DNA from: Torymus aiolomorphi
Taxonomy: Eukaryota > Arthropoda > Insecta > Hymenoptera > Torymidae
NCBI GenBank assembly: GCA_036365515.1
Contig: CM070873.1
Coordinates: 89,826,173-89,890,172 of the forward strand
DNA length: 64,000 nucleotides
Reading direction: 5' to 3'
Shown here: positions 1-8,990 of the stretch, piece by piece
Numbering within the stretch: the first letter of the stretch is position 1
How the letters are laid out: the number at the start of each line of letters is the position of its first letter
Position numbers and translations under genes: made by a program
Notes under the pieces: generated by a model
What the model was told of the DNA's origin: nothing
What the model saw: only the letters and a program-made list of their open reading frames with translations
Database searches by the model: none

Positions 1-149
1 ACAAATAACTTTCCGCCGGGCATGCGAAAAAATGTATATTGCCCTCGGGTGCAATGAGGGCTATGAACGTCCGCGAATTGCTGCCCTCGCTTCCCTCGTC
101 AAGCAAGTTTCTCGCGGGTGTACATAGCCTACTTTACTCCCTAGGTGTA
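1..149. other. Unclassified sequence outside the small palindrome
   Basis: Moderately GC-rich sequence with no long reading frame and no similarity I recognise. It lies outside the inverted duplication that begins near 150. It repeats the theme CCCTCG/CCCTAG several times (about 50-60, 84-100, 138-145), which may be chance. Confidence 0.3.
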
Positions 150-724
150 TAATCTACTATTTCTACTTTATATTACCTTATTTGAAAATATGAAATGCGA
201 GTTTTGTCAATATTCTTGGTTTAATTAGAACAAAACCAAATGTTGAACCATGATTTATTCGCTAAATTTTCTTCATTTGGAGTCCAATATAAAGAATATA
301 AAATAAATATATTCACTTGTGAGTTCATAATATCCACCACTTCATTGAACAGAATTGAAATAAATAAACTATGAATTTGATTAATTGAGCAGAATTTCAA
401 TCCATCTTGTAAATCCTGAAACAATACAAGTAAAAAATCACAAAGCATCACTCTTTATTTTACTTGTACATCAAAAAAATAATTTATTTCTGAAGCTGTT
501 TCCTTTCTGTCCTTTCCAGTTACTGCCAGTCTCCAGTTTTAGTTGATGTGTTTTTTCCAGCACCATGTTTACTATAAAATAAATGAACTTTAAAATAAAA
601 CATCTTATCGCGAATAATACTTATCTGAACTGCCTCGAATGCAGATTGCACGTTTTGGCTCACGTTTTGGTCAGCTGTTATCATTCATGTTCTGAAGTAA
701 ACAGTCTACTAATCGATTAGCCTG
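150..724. repeat. Small palindrome, left arm
   Basis: Reverse complement of this stretch recurs at 799-2745, with about 74 bp of spacer at 725-798. Matching landmarks are CTGAAGTAAACAGTCTA near the centre (692-708 against 822-838), the CACGTTTTGGCTCACGTTTTGG block (about 651-672), and TTTACTTGTACATCA (457-471 against about 1700-1714). This arm is uninterrupted and supplies the empty sites for two insertions in the other arm. The copies are more diverged than the giant palindrome arms, so this inversion looks older. Confidence 0.85.
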
Positions 725-1104
725 CTATAATTTCTACCGCGCCTAATAGATGTCGCATCAAGTTAACATACTGTCGATTGTCGATTCATTTATCGACCGC
801 AGGCTAGCTTATCGAATAGTATAGACTGTTTACTTCAGAACGTGAGTGATAATAGCTAACCAAAACGTGAGCCAAAACGTGCAATCTGCATTCGAGGCAG
901 TTCAGATAAGTATTATTCGCGATAAGATGTTTTATTTTAAAGTTCATTTATTTTATAGTGATATAGTGAACATGGTGCTGGAAAAAACACATCAGCAAGG
1001 AAAAACGTTTTTTGAAGTGTTTAAGAAATCACCAAGACTGGAGTCTGGCAGTAACTTGGAAAGGACAGAAAAGAAATAGCTTCAGAAATATTTTCAATTA
1101 GATA

Positions 1105-1676
1105 AGGTAAAAGACCCAGAAGATGGACACTTTAAAAAGTTAAAGCAATAGATGGACAGTGACAAAAATCATGTATAAAATTAAAAAATGTCGAAACATT
1201 TTGTTTTCTAATTTTCTTTTTTGTATGAACTTTCTTATAAAACTAATTTGAAGTCAATTTGTGGCTTACAAAAAGAAAAAATTAAGAAGATCAAATATTG
1301 AGGTTATGGTGAGAGCCGATGGTGCTGTCCATCTGTACCTTCCATATGAATTTAGTGGTAGCAATAGTTGGACCATTTAAACTACATGTGATTTCACTGT
1401 CCAACTATTCCTACCAAAATTGTCCGACTACTCCTGCAAAGAAAAAATCACCCGTCCATCTTCTCCGACAATTGAGCCATTATTTAAAGCCGATTTAAAT
1501 TTTGTATTTTAATCATTTATTAACAATATTTTGTTTTATTCGTTACAAAAATGTATTCCGCTCATACATATACCGAAATTTTGACCCAAGCCAATAATTT
1601 TCACTGAGAAAAAAATCATTGAAAATTTTTAGAGTCATAAGTGTCCATCTTTTGGGTCTTTTACCTTATGTAGAAT
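1105..1676. mobile_element. Non-autonomous DNA transposon (MITE) with TA target duplication
   Basis: The ends are inverted repeats of about 28 bp: AGGTAAAAGACCCA at 1105 and its complement TGGGTCTTTTACCT ending at 1676, continuing inward as AAGATGGACAC with one mismatch. TA lies on each side (1103-1104 and 1677-1678). The 572-bp interior has no coding capacity but repeats GTCCATCT-like sequence. TA duplication plus terminal inverted repeats fits the Tc1/mariner group; without a transposase the family is an inference. The other arm of the small palindrome lacks it. Confidence 0.75.
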
Positions 1677-1838
1677 TTTGTTTAAATTTTTTTTTGTGAT
1701 GTACAAGTAAAATAAAGAGTGATGCTTTGTGATTTTTTTCTTGTATTGTTTTTCAGGATTTACAAGATGGATTAAAATTCTACTCAATTAACCAAATTCA
1801 TAATATGATTTATTTCAATTCTGTTCAATGAAGTGGTG

Positions 1839-2554
1839 CACGGAAAAAAATTTAGGATCTCCAGACCTCCGGTATATATGGACTCCGCGCAATACCATCG
1901 ATCGTCTTAATTTATGACGAATTTGGAATTAAGGCGCATCCAAAGTTGAACCTGTAAGAATCCAATATCTTCGGAGTCTTCACGATTCAAAAACGTATGT
2001 TCTGAACTCCAATTCGGTCATCCCCAGACTCCGAGATTTCCGGTATTGTAGCGATTCCACTTTGGACGTCTGAGGCCCCCATCTCCGGTATCGTGGCGCG
2101 ACAGCGTTGAGAGAAGGGGAACGGTCCGCATTCGCGCGCGTTTTTCTCATATATATATATGCGTTTCATCATTATATATCAAAGTATTATTATAGTATAA
2201 TATAGCACACACATTTTGGACCGTTTATATATATTATATTATTATATTTATGAAGCGGCGCGCGTGAAATACGTCCGAATGTATAGTCGACCCGCCGAGA
2301 TACCAAGAATGGGGGCCTGAGGACTCCATCGGGCGGATCCCGACGGTACCGAAAGTCTCGGATTCCCCGCCATTCCAACATGGCATACACATAATCCCAT
2401 TTTGAGATCCGTACACAACCGAAATTGTTGGAGTCCACGCAATTCAATTTGGAAGTGACTACATTCAATTTTGGACGCGTACAGATACGGTATTTTTTGG
2501 ATTTCTGTTAATTCCATACCTCCGACATCCCAGGCTTCCAAAATTTTTTCCGTG
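1839..2554. mobile_element. Foldback MITE with CACGG ends and 2-bp TG target duplication
   Basis: The element begins CACGGAAAAAAATTT and ends with the complement AAATTTTTTCCGTG. Comparison with the empty copy in the left palindrome arm (AAGTGGTGGATATT read in complement near 328-341) shows that TG was duplicated. The 716-bp interior contains GC-rich stretches (about 2030-2110, 2250-2380) with recurring GGGGGCCT, CGGTA and AGTC words that look like internal inverted repeats. Overlapping frames of 60-135 codons on the minus strand are unlikely to be real. The ends resemble those of the MITE at 32785-33036. Confidence 0.7.
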
Positions 2555-2717
2555 TGGATATTAAGGATTCGCAAGTAAATATATATATTTATTTTATATT
2601 CTTTATATTGGACTCTAAATGAAGAAAGTTTAGCGAATAAATTATGGTTCAACACTTGATTTTGTTCTAATTAAACCAAGAATATTGACAAAACTCGCAT
2701 TTCATATTTTCCACTAA

Positions 2718-3130
2718 GGTAATATAAAATAGAAATGGATATTTTTGTTAAAAATTGTTTATATTTTGTTAAATTATATCACATTTTAATAAATAAAAAT
2801 GTTTTAAGTTATGTTTGCAGGAATAAAAGCAAGGTTGACGTGCCACATGGATTATTTAAACATAAAACTTGACTTTCATGTTTTCAAATAAGATAATATA
2901 ATGTAGAAATCGATATTTTTGTTAAAAATTGTTTATATTTTGTTGAACTATATCAGATTTTAATGAATAAAAGTGTTTTAAGGTATAAGGAATAAAAGCA
3001 AGGATTACGTGTCAATCGATTATTTAAACATGAAAATTGCGTTTTATGTATTCAAATAAGGTAATATAAAATAATAATGGATATTTTTGTTAAAAATTGT
3101 TATAAATTTTATTAAAATATGTCATGCCTT
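2718..3130. repeat. Tandem repeat, about 170-bp unit, roughly 2.5 copies
   Basis: Units start near 2718, 2890 and 3059 with A(G)GTAATATAAAATAG-like sequence, followed by GATATTTTTGTTAAAAATTG and GGAATAAAAGCAAGG. Copies differ by substitutions and a short deletion. The same start is seen in complement at about 155-175 on the far side of the small palindrome. Confidence 0.75.
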
Positions 3131-3595
3131 AATTATTAAAAAATTCAAGCTCTTATAACTTAAAATCATGAAGGCGTTAGGGTCTAGTATCATTTTTAGG
3201 CACGACCGCTACTCGGGAGAGCCTTATAATTTCACCAGAGTGAAAATTGTAAGAATTCAAATACTGAAAATTTAATGTGTAAAAACCATTTTCCACTCAG
3301 AATGAGTGCGTTTAGAGCGTTTTCAACTCCTGACGAGTTAGACTTATAAAAACTATTTTAAACGCCAAAAAATACACATAAAATGGACGATTTTCGACCA
3401 TTCGTAACACTTGACAGTATTTAATTTTATACAAAAATATTCAATACATAAGTTATAGATAATAGTTAAACAAAACTTTTTCCCGTTTAAGATTTTCATG
3501 TAAAATAAATAATACCTGACGAGTTAAATCTATAAAAGCGATTTTAAACGCCAAAATATACATAAAATAGACAATTTTTGCTTATCGTATAATTG
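3131..3595. repeat. AT-rich diverged repeats (about 185-bp spacing)
   Basis: Two related blocks, near 3334-3400 and 3519-3585, share CGAGTTA, TATAAAA, ATTTTAAACGCCAAAA and ACATAAAATxGAC. A third related block lies inside the giant palindrome arm near 7425-7490 (TATAAACACGATTTTGAACGCC). No coding potential was seen. Confidence 0.5.
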
Positions 3596-4397
3596 AACTT
3601 TGAGCTTCGCATTTTGTAAAGACTAGAGGATTAGGTGATTTCAGAGAAATAGATGCGAAAGAATAGTTTTTAAAAAACTTTGTACTGCCTGCTGCTATGG
3701 AAATGGCAGTTGACATGAGAACTCAACTTCCCAGCCAACTTTGAGCTTCAAGTTTTATAAAAGCAAGATAATCAGGTGATATAGAGATTTGAATTGTAAT
3801 TCTGAGAACTTGTACTTTTTTCTTTTATTCCTTGCGATAGCTACAATAAATACTAATAAAAGTTTAATGTTTTTATCCAAACAATCTTGCTCTCAACAAC
3901 TGTCCAACTCTACAAAGAACTTGACTGAAAGCTTAAATGTTTTTTTAAACAATTATAATAAACACTTTTAGAAACTATTTTTTAAAGTATTTTCTATCTG
4001 TAAATTATTCATTATTATATTTTCTCTACAAAATATCTTAAAAAATGGTCCATTTATATATCTTTTAAAAAATCCATTAATAAATTATTTTACAAAACTT
4101 CTACAATCCTTTACAAACTTTTGCAAGCAACGAGAAATTCTTTTCCAAAACCTTTACAATCACTTTACAAAAACTTTTACAAACGATAAGAATTTTTTCG
4201 TAAACCATAAGAATTATTTTCCGAAACCTATACAATATTCTAAAAAATTATTTACGTTTTATTTTATGAAAAGGAATTCTACGAATAAATAATAAATGTT
4301 TGCGTTCTAAAGTCGAAATAAATTTCTTTCACGCGGATACTGAAAGTCAAACCCAAAAAAGTTGTGAAATCAATTAAAGTGTAGTTTTATACTTAAA

Positions 4398-5075
4398 AGA
4401 TATGGTTGTCCAATGGGATCACCTTTGTCACCTGTTATAGCCAATTTAGTAATGGAAAAATTGGAAAGTATTGCTTTGTCTAAGTTGGTTTTTCAGCCAA
4501 TTATTTTTAAAAGATTTGTTGATGACATTTTTGCAGTTGTACCAGAATGTTTTGTGGATGAAATGGTGGATGTGTTTAATTCTATCCATGATAGAATTAA
4601 ATTCACAAAAGAAGTTGAGAAAGATTATCAATTGAGTTTTTTAGATATTAGAGTCATTAGAGGTAATAATAATAGAGTGAAATTAGATTGGTATAGAAAA
4701 CCTACATGGTCAGGTAGATTTTTAAATTTTGATTCTCACCACCAATTCGGAAACAAGACAGGTGCGATCAAAGGTGTCATTGACAGAGCGATTAAATTGT
4801 CACATAAAGATTTTAGGAAAAAGAATTTAAATTTAGTTAGAGAAACATTTATTAAAAATAGTTATCCCGTAAAATTTATTGATAAAATGATTGATGAGAG
4901 AGTGTGGGAAATTTATAATGGTGGATTGAAGCAGCGGGTAGATAATCAAACAAGGAATAGAAATGGAAAGAATGCATATTTTAGTTTACCATGTGTTAGA
5001 GGTTTGTCGGAAAGGATTAGAGGGTTTTTAGTAAACATAATATTCAAGTTTTCTTTAGAAATGATAATAATTTAG
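4398..5075 (+). pseudogene. Reverse transcriptase fragment of a Penelope-like element
   Basis: The frame is open from the insertion boundary (codons R-Y-G-C-P before the first Met at 4413). Visible motifs are MGSPLSP (RT motif 4), FVDDIF (motif 5 with the catalytic Asp pair, about codons 35-40 from the Met), LSFLDI, and YRKPTWSGRFLNFDSHHQ, typical of the Penelope RT thumb region. Fingers and most of the palm are absent. Near 5030-5041 the reading frame shifts: the sequence continues in another frame as K-H-N-I-Q-V-F and joins the endonuclease. The apparent end at 5075 is therefore not the natural C-terminus, and the copy cannot make an intact enzyme. Confidence 0.88.
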
Positions 5076-5443
5076 AAAGGTTATTTAGTAATTGTAAAGA
5101 CAAGGATGATAAATGTTTGAAATCGGGAGTTGTTTATAAAATTAATTGTAGGGATTGTAATGGTTGTTATATTGGTCAAACGGGTAGATATTTGAAAAAG
5201 AGAATATATGAACATCAATATAGTTTACGCAGCTCAAGTTGTACATCGGGTTTGAAAGAACATTGTTTAAATAGTTTGCATTCTTTCGATTTTGGGAGTG
5301 TGAATATTTTGGAACAGGGGATTAAGAATAAATATAAGAGGGAAAGCCTTGAAAGTATTCACATTCTAAGAAATCGGAATAATGTAAATTTAATGATAGA
5401 GTCAAGTAAATTAGATAACATTTATCATTCTTTATTAATTTAA
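5033..5443 (+). pseudogene. GIY-YIG endonuclease domain of the Penelope-like element
   Basis: This frame continues the RT after a frameshift near 5035. The domain shows VVYKINC (GIY position), CRDCNGCYIGQTGR (YIG position with the cysteines usual for the Penelope type), KKRIYEH, then a Glu in KRESLE that fits the catalytic Glu. In the family this domain nicks target DNA to prime reverse transcription. The frame ends at the stop at 5441-5443. Domain length is normal; only the upstream frameshift and 5' truncation disable the copy. Confidence 0.88.
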
Positions 5444-5551
5444 GTGAGAATGGCAAGTTGGAGAGGGGAATGTGGAGGGTGGTGGGGTAAGAGAAAAGAA
5501 GGGGGTATGGGTGCATGGTATATAAGGAGGTGTATCGCGGGTTTTATTTCA

Positions 5552-5591
5552 GTCCCTGAGGAGGAGCCGGAGCAGGCTCGAAACGTCGGAC
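5552..5591 (+). ncRNA. Hammerhead ribozyme-like motif in the Penelope-like element
   Basis: The order of parts matches a minimal type I hammerhead. Helix I strand GTCC is at 5552-5555. The core CTGAGGA is at 5556-5562. Helix II is GAGCC (5564-5568) with GGCTC (5575-5579) around a 6-nt loop, followed by GAAAC (5580-5584). The cleavage triplet GTC is at 5585-5587, and the helix I partner GGAC at 5588-5591. One extra G (5563) sits at the base of helix II. Helix III is almost absent (AC against GT), as described for Penelope-like hammerheads thought to act as dimers. Activity is not shown. Confidence 0.7.
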
Positions 5592-6076
5592 AATGTGGTG
5601 GTGGTGGGCAGTCAGATCGTCCTTTGCTAACAAAGTTTTTTCCAGGTTTTAATTAAGTTTTTATTTCAGATTCTGCGGGGGTGATTATAAACAAGGGCAA
5701 TCTGACTGCCATAAATATTAATTATTTTAATTTAATTTGTAAGACTGTAAGACCGATGGAAAAATTCTTATCAGTTGATATTAAATTGCAGTCGACATAA
5801 GTAATATTTTTAATGATAGTTTTCTACTTAACAGACATTATTTACAGTGTAGTTTTACTCTTAAAAAGTTATGAAATCTCTTTAAAAAATTATTTTACAA
5901 AAGTAAAAACTTATAGGCAAGAATAAGTTTGGTTACTATTCTACATAGTTTGTACTTAACAAACATTATTTACTAAACTCTCCCACCCTCTCTTCCCCCC
6001 CTCTCTCTCCCCCTCTGTACCAAAAACTTTAATAAGAGCTTAAATATTTTTTCAAAACAATCAACACGTTCTTTAA

Positions 6077-6880
6077 GGCCATGTGATACTCAAGTGAAAA
6101 TCCCTACGTTACCGATATGTCGGTAACATACTATATATTAAATAATAATTAAATCTACAATGAGTTTGATGACAAAAGCGCATTGTCAGGCGCTCGGAAA
6201 TTCTTTGGAGATGATCATGTTAAATTTTCAGAACAAAAAAGATAACTGTTATCGAGTTATGCATGTTTTAGTAACATTTTTTAACGAAAACTTCAACATA
6301 AGCTCGAATATACATCGGATCTGCCTGAAATTTTACACATATGCTCACCATAGCATTACCGAGCGCCTGACAGTCTTCTTTTTTCGAAATTCGTTAAAAA
6401 GTATTATTTTATTTTTTCCATACATTATCTTTCGACAATAAGTTGTGAGGTTGGCAAAACTACTCATCACTTGTATACCACTAACGTAAAATGGGTGTGC
6501 ATGGTGCAAAGTAAGTCGTACCAACCTTTTTTGACGCCTTATATTTGTTTACGTTGTATAGTTCTCGTAAATGACTCTAGATGGCGCTATGACTACACTT
6601 TTATAGAATAAAATTACAAATTATTTTATTAAATAATAATTGAAGTGAAATAGACTTAAAAACTTCAGTTTTGCAAATTATGTAACTGTATTATGATATA
6701 AATTAACCACAACGATATAGTAGCGATGAATTGCATTCATAACCTTAAAAACAAAATTTGATTGAGTTTTGAATATAAATATTATTACTGTACAGAAAGA
6801 TTTTCACTGGATAAATAATAATTTTAATAATTATTTATTACATTTTATTCGTTCAAAAAGTTTTGCTATTTCAACGTAGC
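6077..6880. repeat. Outer part of left arm: AT-rich sequence with an imperfect inverted repeat
   Basis: It begins GGCCATGTGATACTCAA directly after TTAA, the same end sequence found at 37850 and (complement) at 31954. An imperfect inverted repeat of about 55 bp pairs 6175-6240 with 6325-6385; the best part is a perfect 14-mer, TGTCAGGCGCTCGG at 6184-6197 against 6359-6372. From 6281 inward the sequence is matched in the right arm up to the window end; earlier bases cannot be tested. The frame at 6160-6441 spans this hairpin and I do not regard it as a gene. Confidence 0.5.
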
Positions 6881-7500
6881 TCGTTATTATTGTTGAACGA
6901 TTTTCAGATGAAATCAAAGCTAATCAACAAACTTTTATTACACCTTATAATAACTACTAATTTATAATAAACAATTATTTTCAATATGATTTTCTGGAAT
7001 TATAGGTCTGCAACATTTTTCGTAAAGAAATAATTTTTATCGCATTATTTCCCGTGAATACGAGGGCGTGAAATTTTTTGTTAAAAGGACATGAAGGGGT
7101 TTTCGTATAGGTAATGGTTATTAAATAAATGATAAAATCAAAGGGAATCAACAAAGTTTTATTATACCTTATAATAACTGCCAATTTAAAATAATATAAA
7201 CAATTCTTTCCGCGCTTTTTCCTGGAAATACGTGCTCGCGACATTTTTGTAAAGAACATGCGAAGAGTTTTTCGTTTAGAGAGTTATAATTGGACGATTT
7301 TCGCTTATTGTTCAATGATTTAAGTACACATAAAAATGTTAGATACAGAAGATATAGGTAACATCTAAATAAATCTTGTTCCCAATTATAACATTTCCAT
7401 ATAATCAATTCCTCATAATCTAAACCTATATAAACACGATTTTGAACGCCTCAATGCACCTTACATAGTCAATTTTCGCTTATTATTTAACAGAATTCGA
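6881..7500. repeat. Decayed tandem repeats related to sat3 and to 3131-3595
   Basis: Two units, about 6900-7090 and 7140-7270, share TTTTATTA(C/T)ACCTTATAATAACT. They also hold a CGCGACATTTTTGTAAAGAACATGC-like segment that resembles the core of sat3 (CGCGACATTTTTTGTAAAGAG). The stretch 7280-7490 resembles the blocks at 3334-3585. The mirrored copy is at about 62777-63397. Short frames here are not convincing as genes. Confidence 0.5.
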
Positions 7501-7740
7501 TTTGACAGAAATATGAAATATAATAGCTATTAATAAGATAGGAATATAACATTCCAAAGATGATATATTTATAAAAATATAATAATAAGATACAAAATTA
7601 CTTTTGATTACAATTTTTAATATAGGATAAGCACATTGAAAGCATAATAAAATAAAAACGAAATTTCTACTTTTCATTTTTTACAAAATGGCAAATATCA
7701 TGCAAACTAAAACATTGTCAATACTATATTATGGTGTTTT
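7501..7740. other. AT-rich sequence without recognisable features
   Basis: Very AT-rich and present in both arms. I see no convincing gene; a 64-codon minus-strand frame (7483-7677) is low-complexity and hydrophobic. Confidence 0.3.
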
Positions 7741-7885
7741 TAATAACATAATAAATTATGAGATAATAGCTTGGATAGTAGGCAGTTAAAAGGTGGTTTA
7801 TATATGAATAGTCTAAAACTATTACAAAATCTACAAAATAGAATCTTTAAAATTATATACAAAAATGCTTTTGCGATTGGAGGAC
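7741..7885 (+). pseudogene. Remnant of a non-LTR reverse transcriptase C-terminus
   Basis: Conceptual translation gives N-Y-E-I-I-A-W, a stop codon, then NSLKLLQNLQNRIFKIIYKN. The pattern (Y-G-I-I-A-W followed by L..LQN..(L/I)(F/R).I) is what is seen at the C-terminal end of many jockey/CR1-type reverse transcriptases. The frame carries at least one stop and flanking RT motifs are missing, so this is a decayed fragment. The mirrored copy lies at 62392-62536. Confidence 0.5.
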
Positions 7886-8990
7886 GTCATGTCGACTGTT
7901 GACATTTTAAAATTGCTCAACATTTTTGTTACTGGATCCAAATTATCTCCAGAACACAAATATGCAATTTTAGAGCAAAATATGCAATCGATCTAAAGTT
8001 ATAATTAATTGAAAATTTGAAAATTTTGATTTCTTTTATAATTTAAATCTTTAATTTTCATGATTTTTTCACTCAAAAACTTGTAAATTTTTGTATAGTA
8101 CATTAAATAAGAAAAAGTTTGTAAATTGTGAGTAGAATTACATAGAATTTTTACAAATTGATCGAACAACTTTTGGTCTTTGATAGTTGAATAACATTCC
8201 GTCACTTTATGTGAAAGGTGAACTCGACTAAACCTATTTTTTGTAGCAAAGCACAAAAAGTATTTAATCTATTATCTTTAAAAAAAGATTTGGTTGTTGA
8301 TGGTAGAAGACCCCAGAAAAAATCTACGGACTTTTTAAGGAGTGAAAGAAGGCAAAAAACACATTTTCTGTCATTTTTTTGGTACATCCAATATGATTAT
8401 AGTCATATTCCAGCTATAATGTCATTTTACAAAATTTTATAGGTTATACTGTTGCTTTTTCTACAAAATATCTACTATGCAATAGAATCCCATCCTACAA
8501 AGTATAGCATTGAAATTAAATAATTATGATATATATCATATTCGATATATAACTATTATGCGTGTCAAATACTTTTGCTTATGCTACTTATATGCCTATC
8601 GTCATTCATTCAACATTACTAACAGTATAATAATAACTACTAAAAATAGTTTTACTATACAAAAGTAATAAATATGTTTAATAATAAATATGATAATATT
8701 CTAATAATGAAGAGCGGATCTTCTATATTCCAGTTTTTGTTTTACTCATTTTCGGTATATGGCATACATAAAAAATTATATAATTACATATTTCTGTTCT
8801 ATAAAAAAGCTTTCAAAAACTATCAAAATACTTTCAAGCGTCTTACTGATAATTAGCTGTTTCAGCTATACAAATACAGATGATCAAATAAAACAAATAT
8901 TTTAATAAGAAAGCATTATAAGTAATAAGCTATTTATAATTAAATATTTTATATTTAGTTTTTAAAAGATTTTTTATAGAACAGAAATAT

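Larger units (their letters stand above)
799..2745. repeat. Small palindrome, right arm, expanded by two MITE insertions
   Basis: Inverted copy of 150-724, enlarged by a TA-flanked element (1105-1676) and a foldback element (1839-2554). Positions 846-1079 give an open frame of 77 codons, but the inverted partner does not keep it open over the same length, so I do not call it a gene. The outer end runs into the tandem repeats at 2718 onward, whose first unit shares the AAGGTAATATAAA sequence found at the outer end of the left arm. Confidence 0.8.
4396..5816 (+). mobile_element. Penelope-like retroelement, 5'-truncated, EN-containing
   Basis: It contains the C-terminal part of a reverse transcriptase followed by a GIY-YIG endonuclease, the arrangement that defines EN-containing Penelope-like elements. 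The copy starts inside the RT, so it is 5'-truncated. It is flanked by a 14-bp duplication with one mismatch: TAGTTTTATACTTA at 4382-4395 and TAGTTTTCTACTTA at 5817-5830. The second copy of element E (35316-35340, complement) has the site only once, giving an exact empty allele. A hammerhead-like motif lies downstream of the coding region. Confidence 0.88.
3596..6072. mobile_element. Element E, truncated copy, interrupted by a Penelope-like element
   Basis: Apart from the insertion at 4396-5830, this is the reverse complement of about 1.04 kb of the 2760-bp element E in the right arm (35086 to about 36130). The shared end reads CAACACGTTCT and abuts TTAA (6073-6076). The other end is cut at about 3596 (shared from AACTTTGAGCTTCGC; left of that the copies differ). 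E carries no recognised coding region. Internal runs of AAAACTTTTACAA-like sequence (4090-4210) and a short (CT)n-rich tract (5985-6016) are shared by both copies. Confidence 0.75.

Noticed and set aside
846..1079. 77-codon frame as a gene in the small palindrome
   Set aside because: Not preserved in the inverted copy, no domain, and it overlaps repeat sequence.
8005..8442. Overlapping 61-83-codon frames on both strands near 8005-8442 and 62017-62268
   Set aside because: They lie in the inverted arms of the foldback element, are AT-rich and have no recognisable domain.
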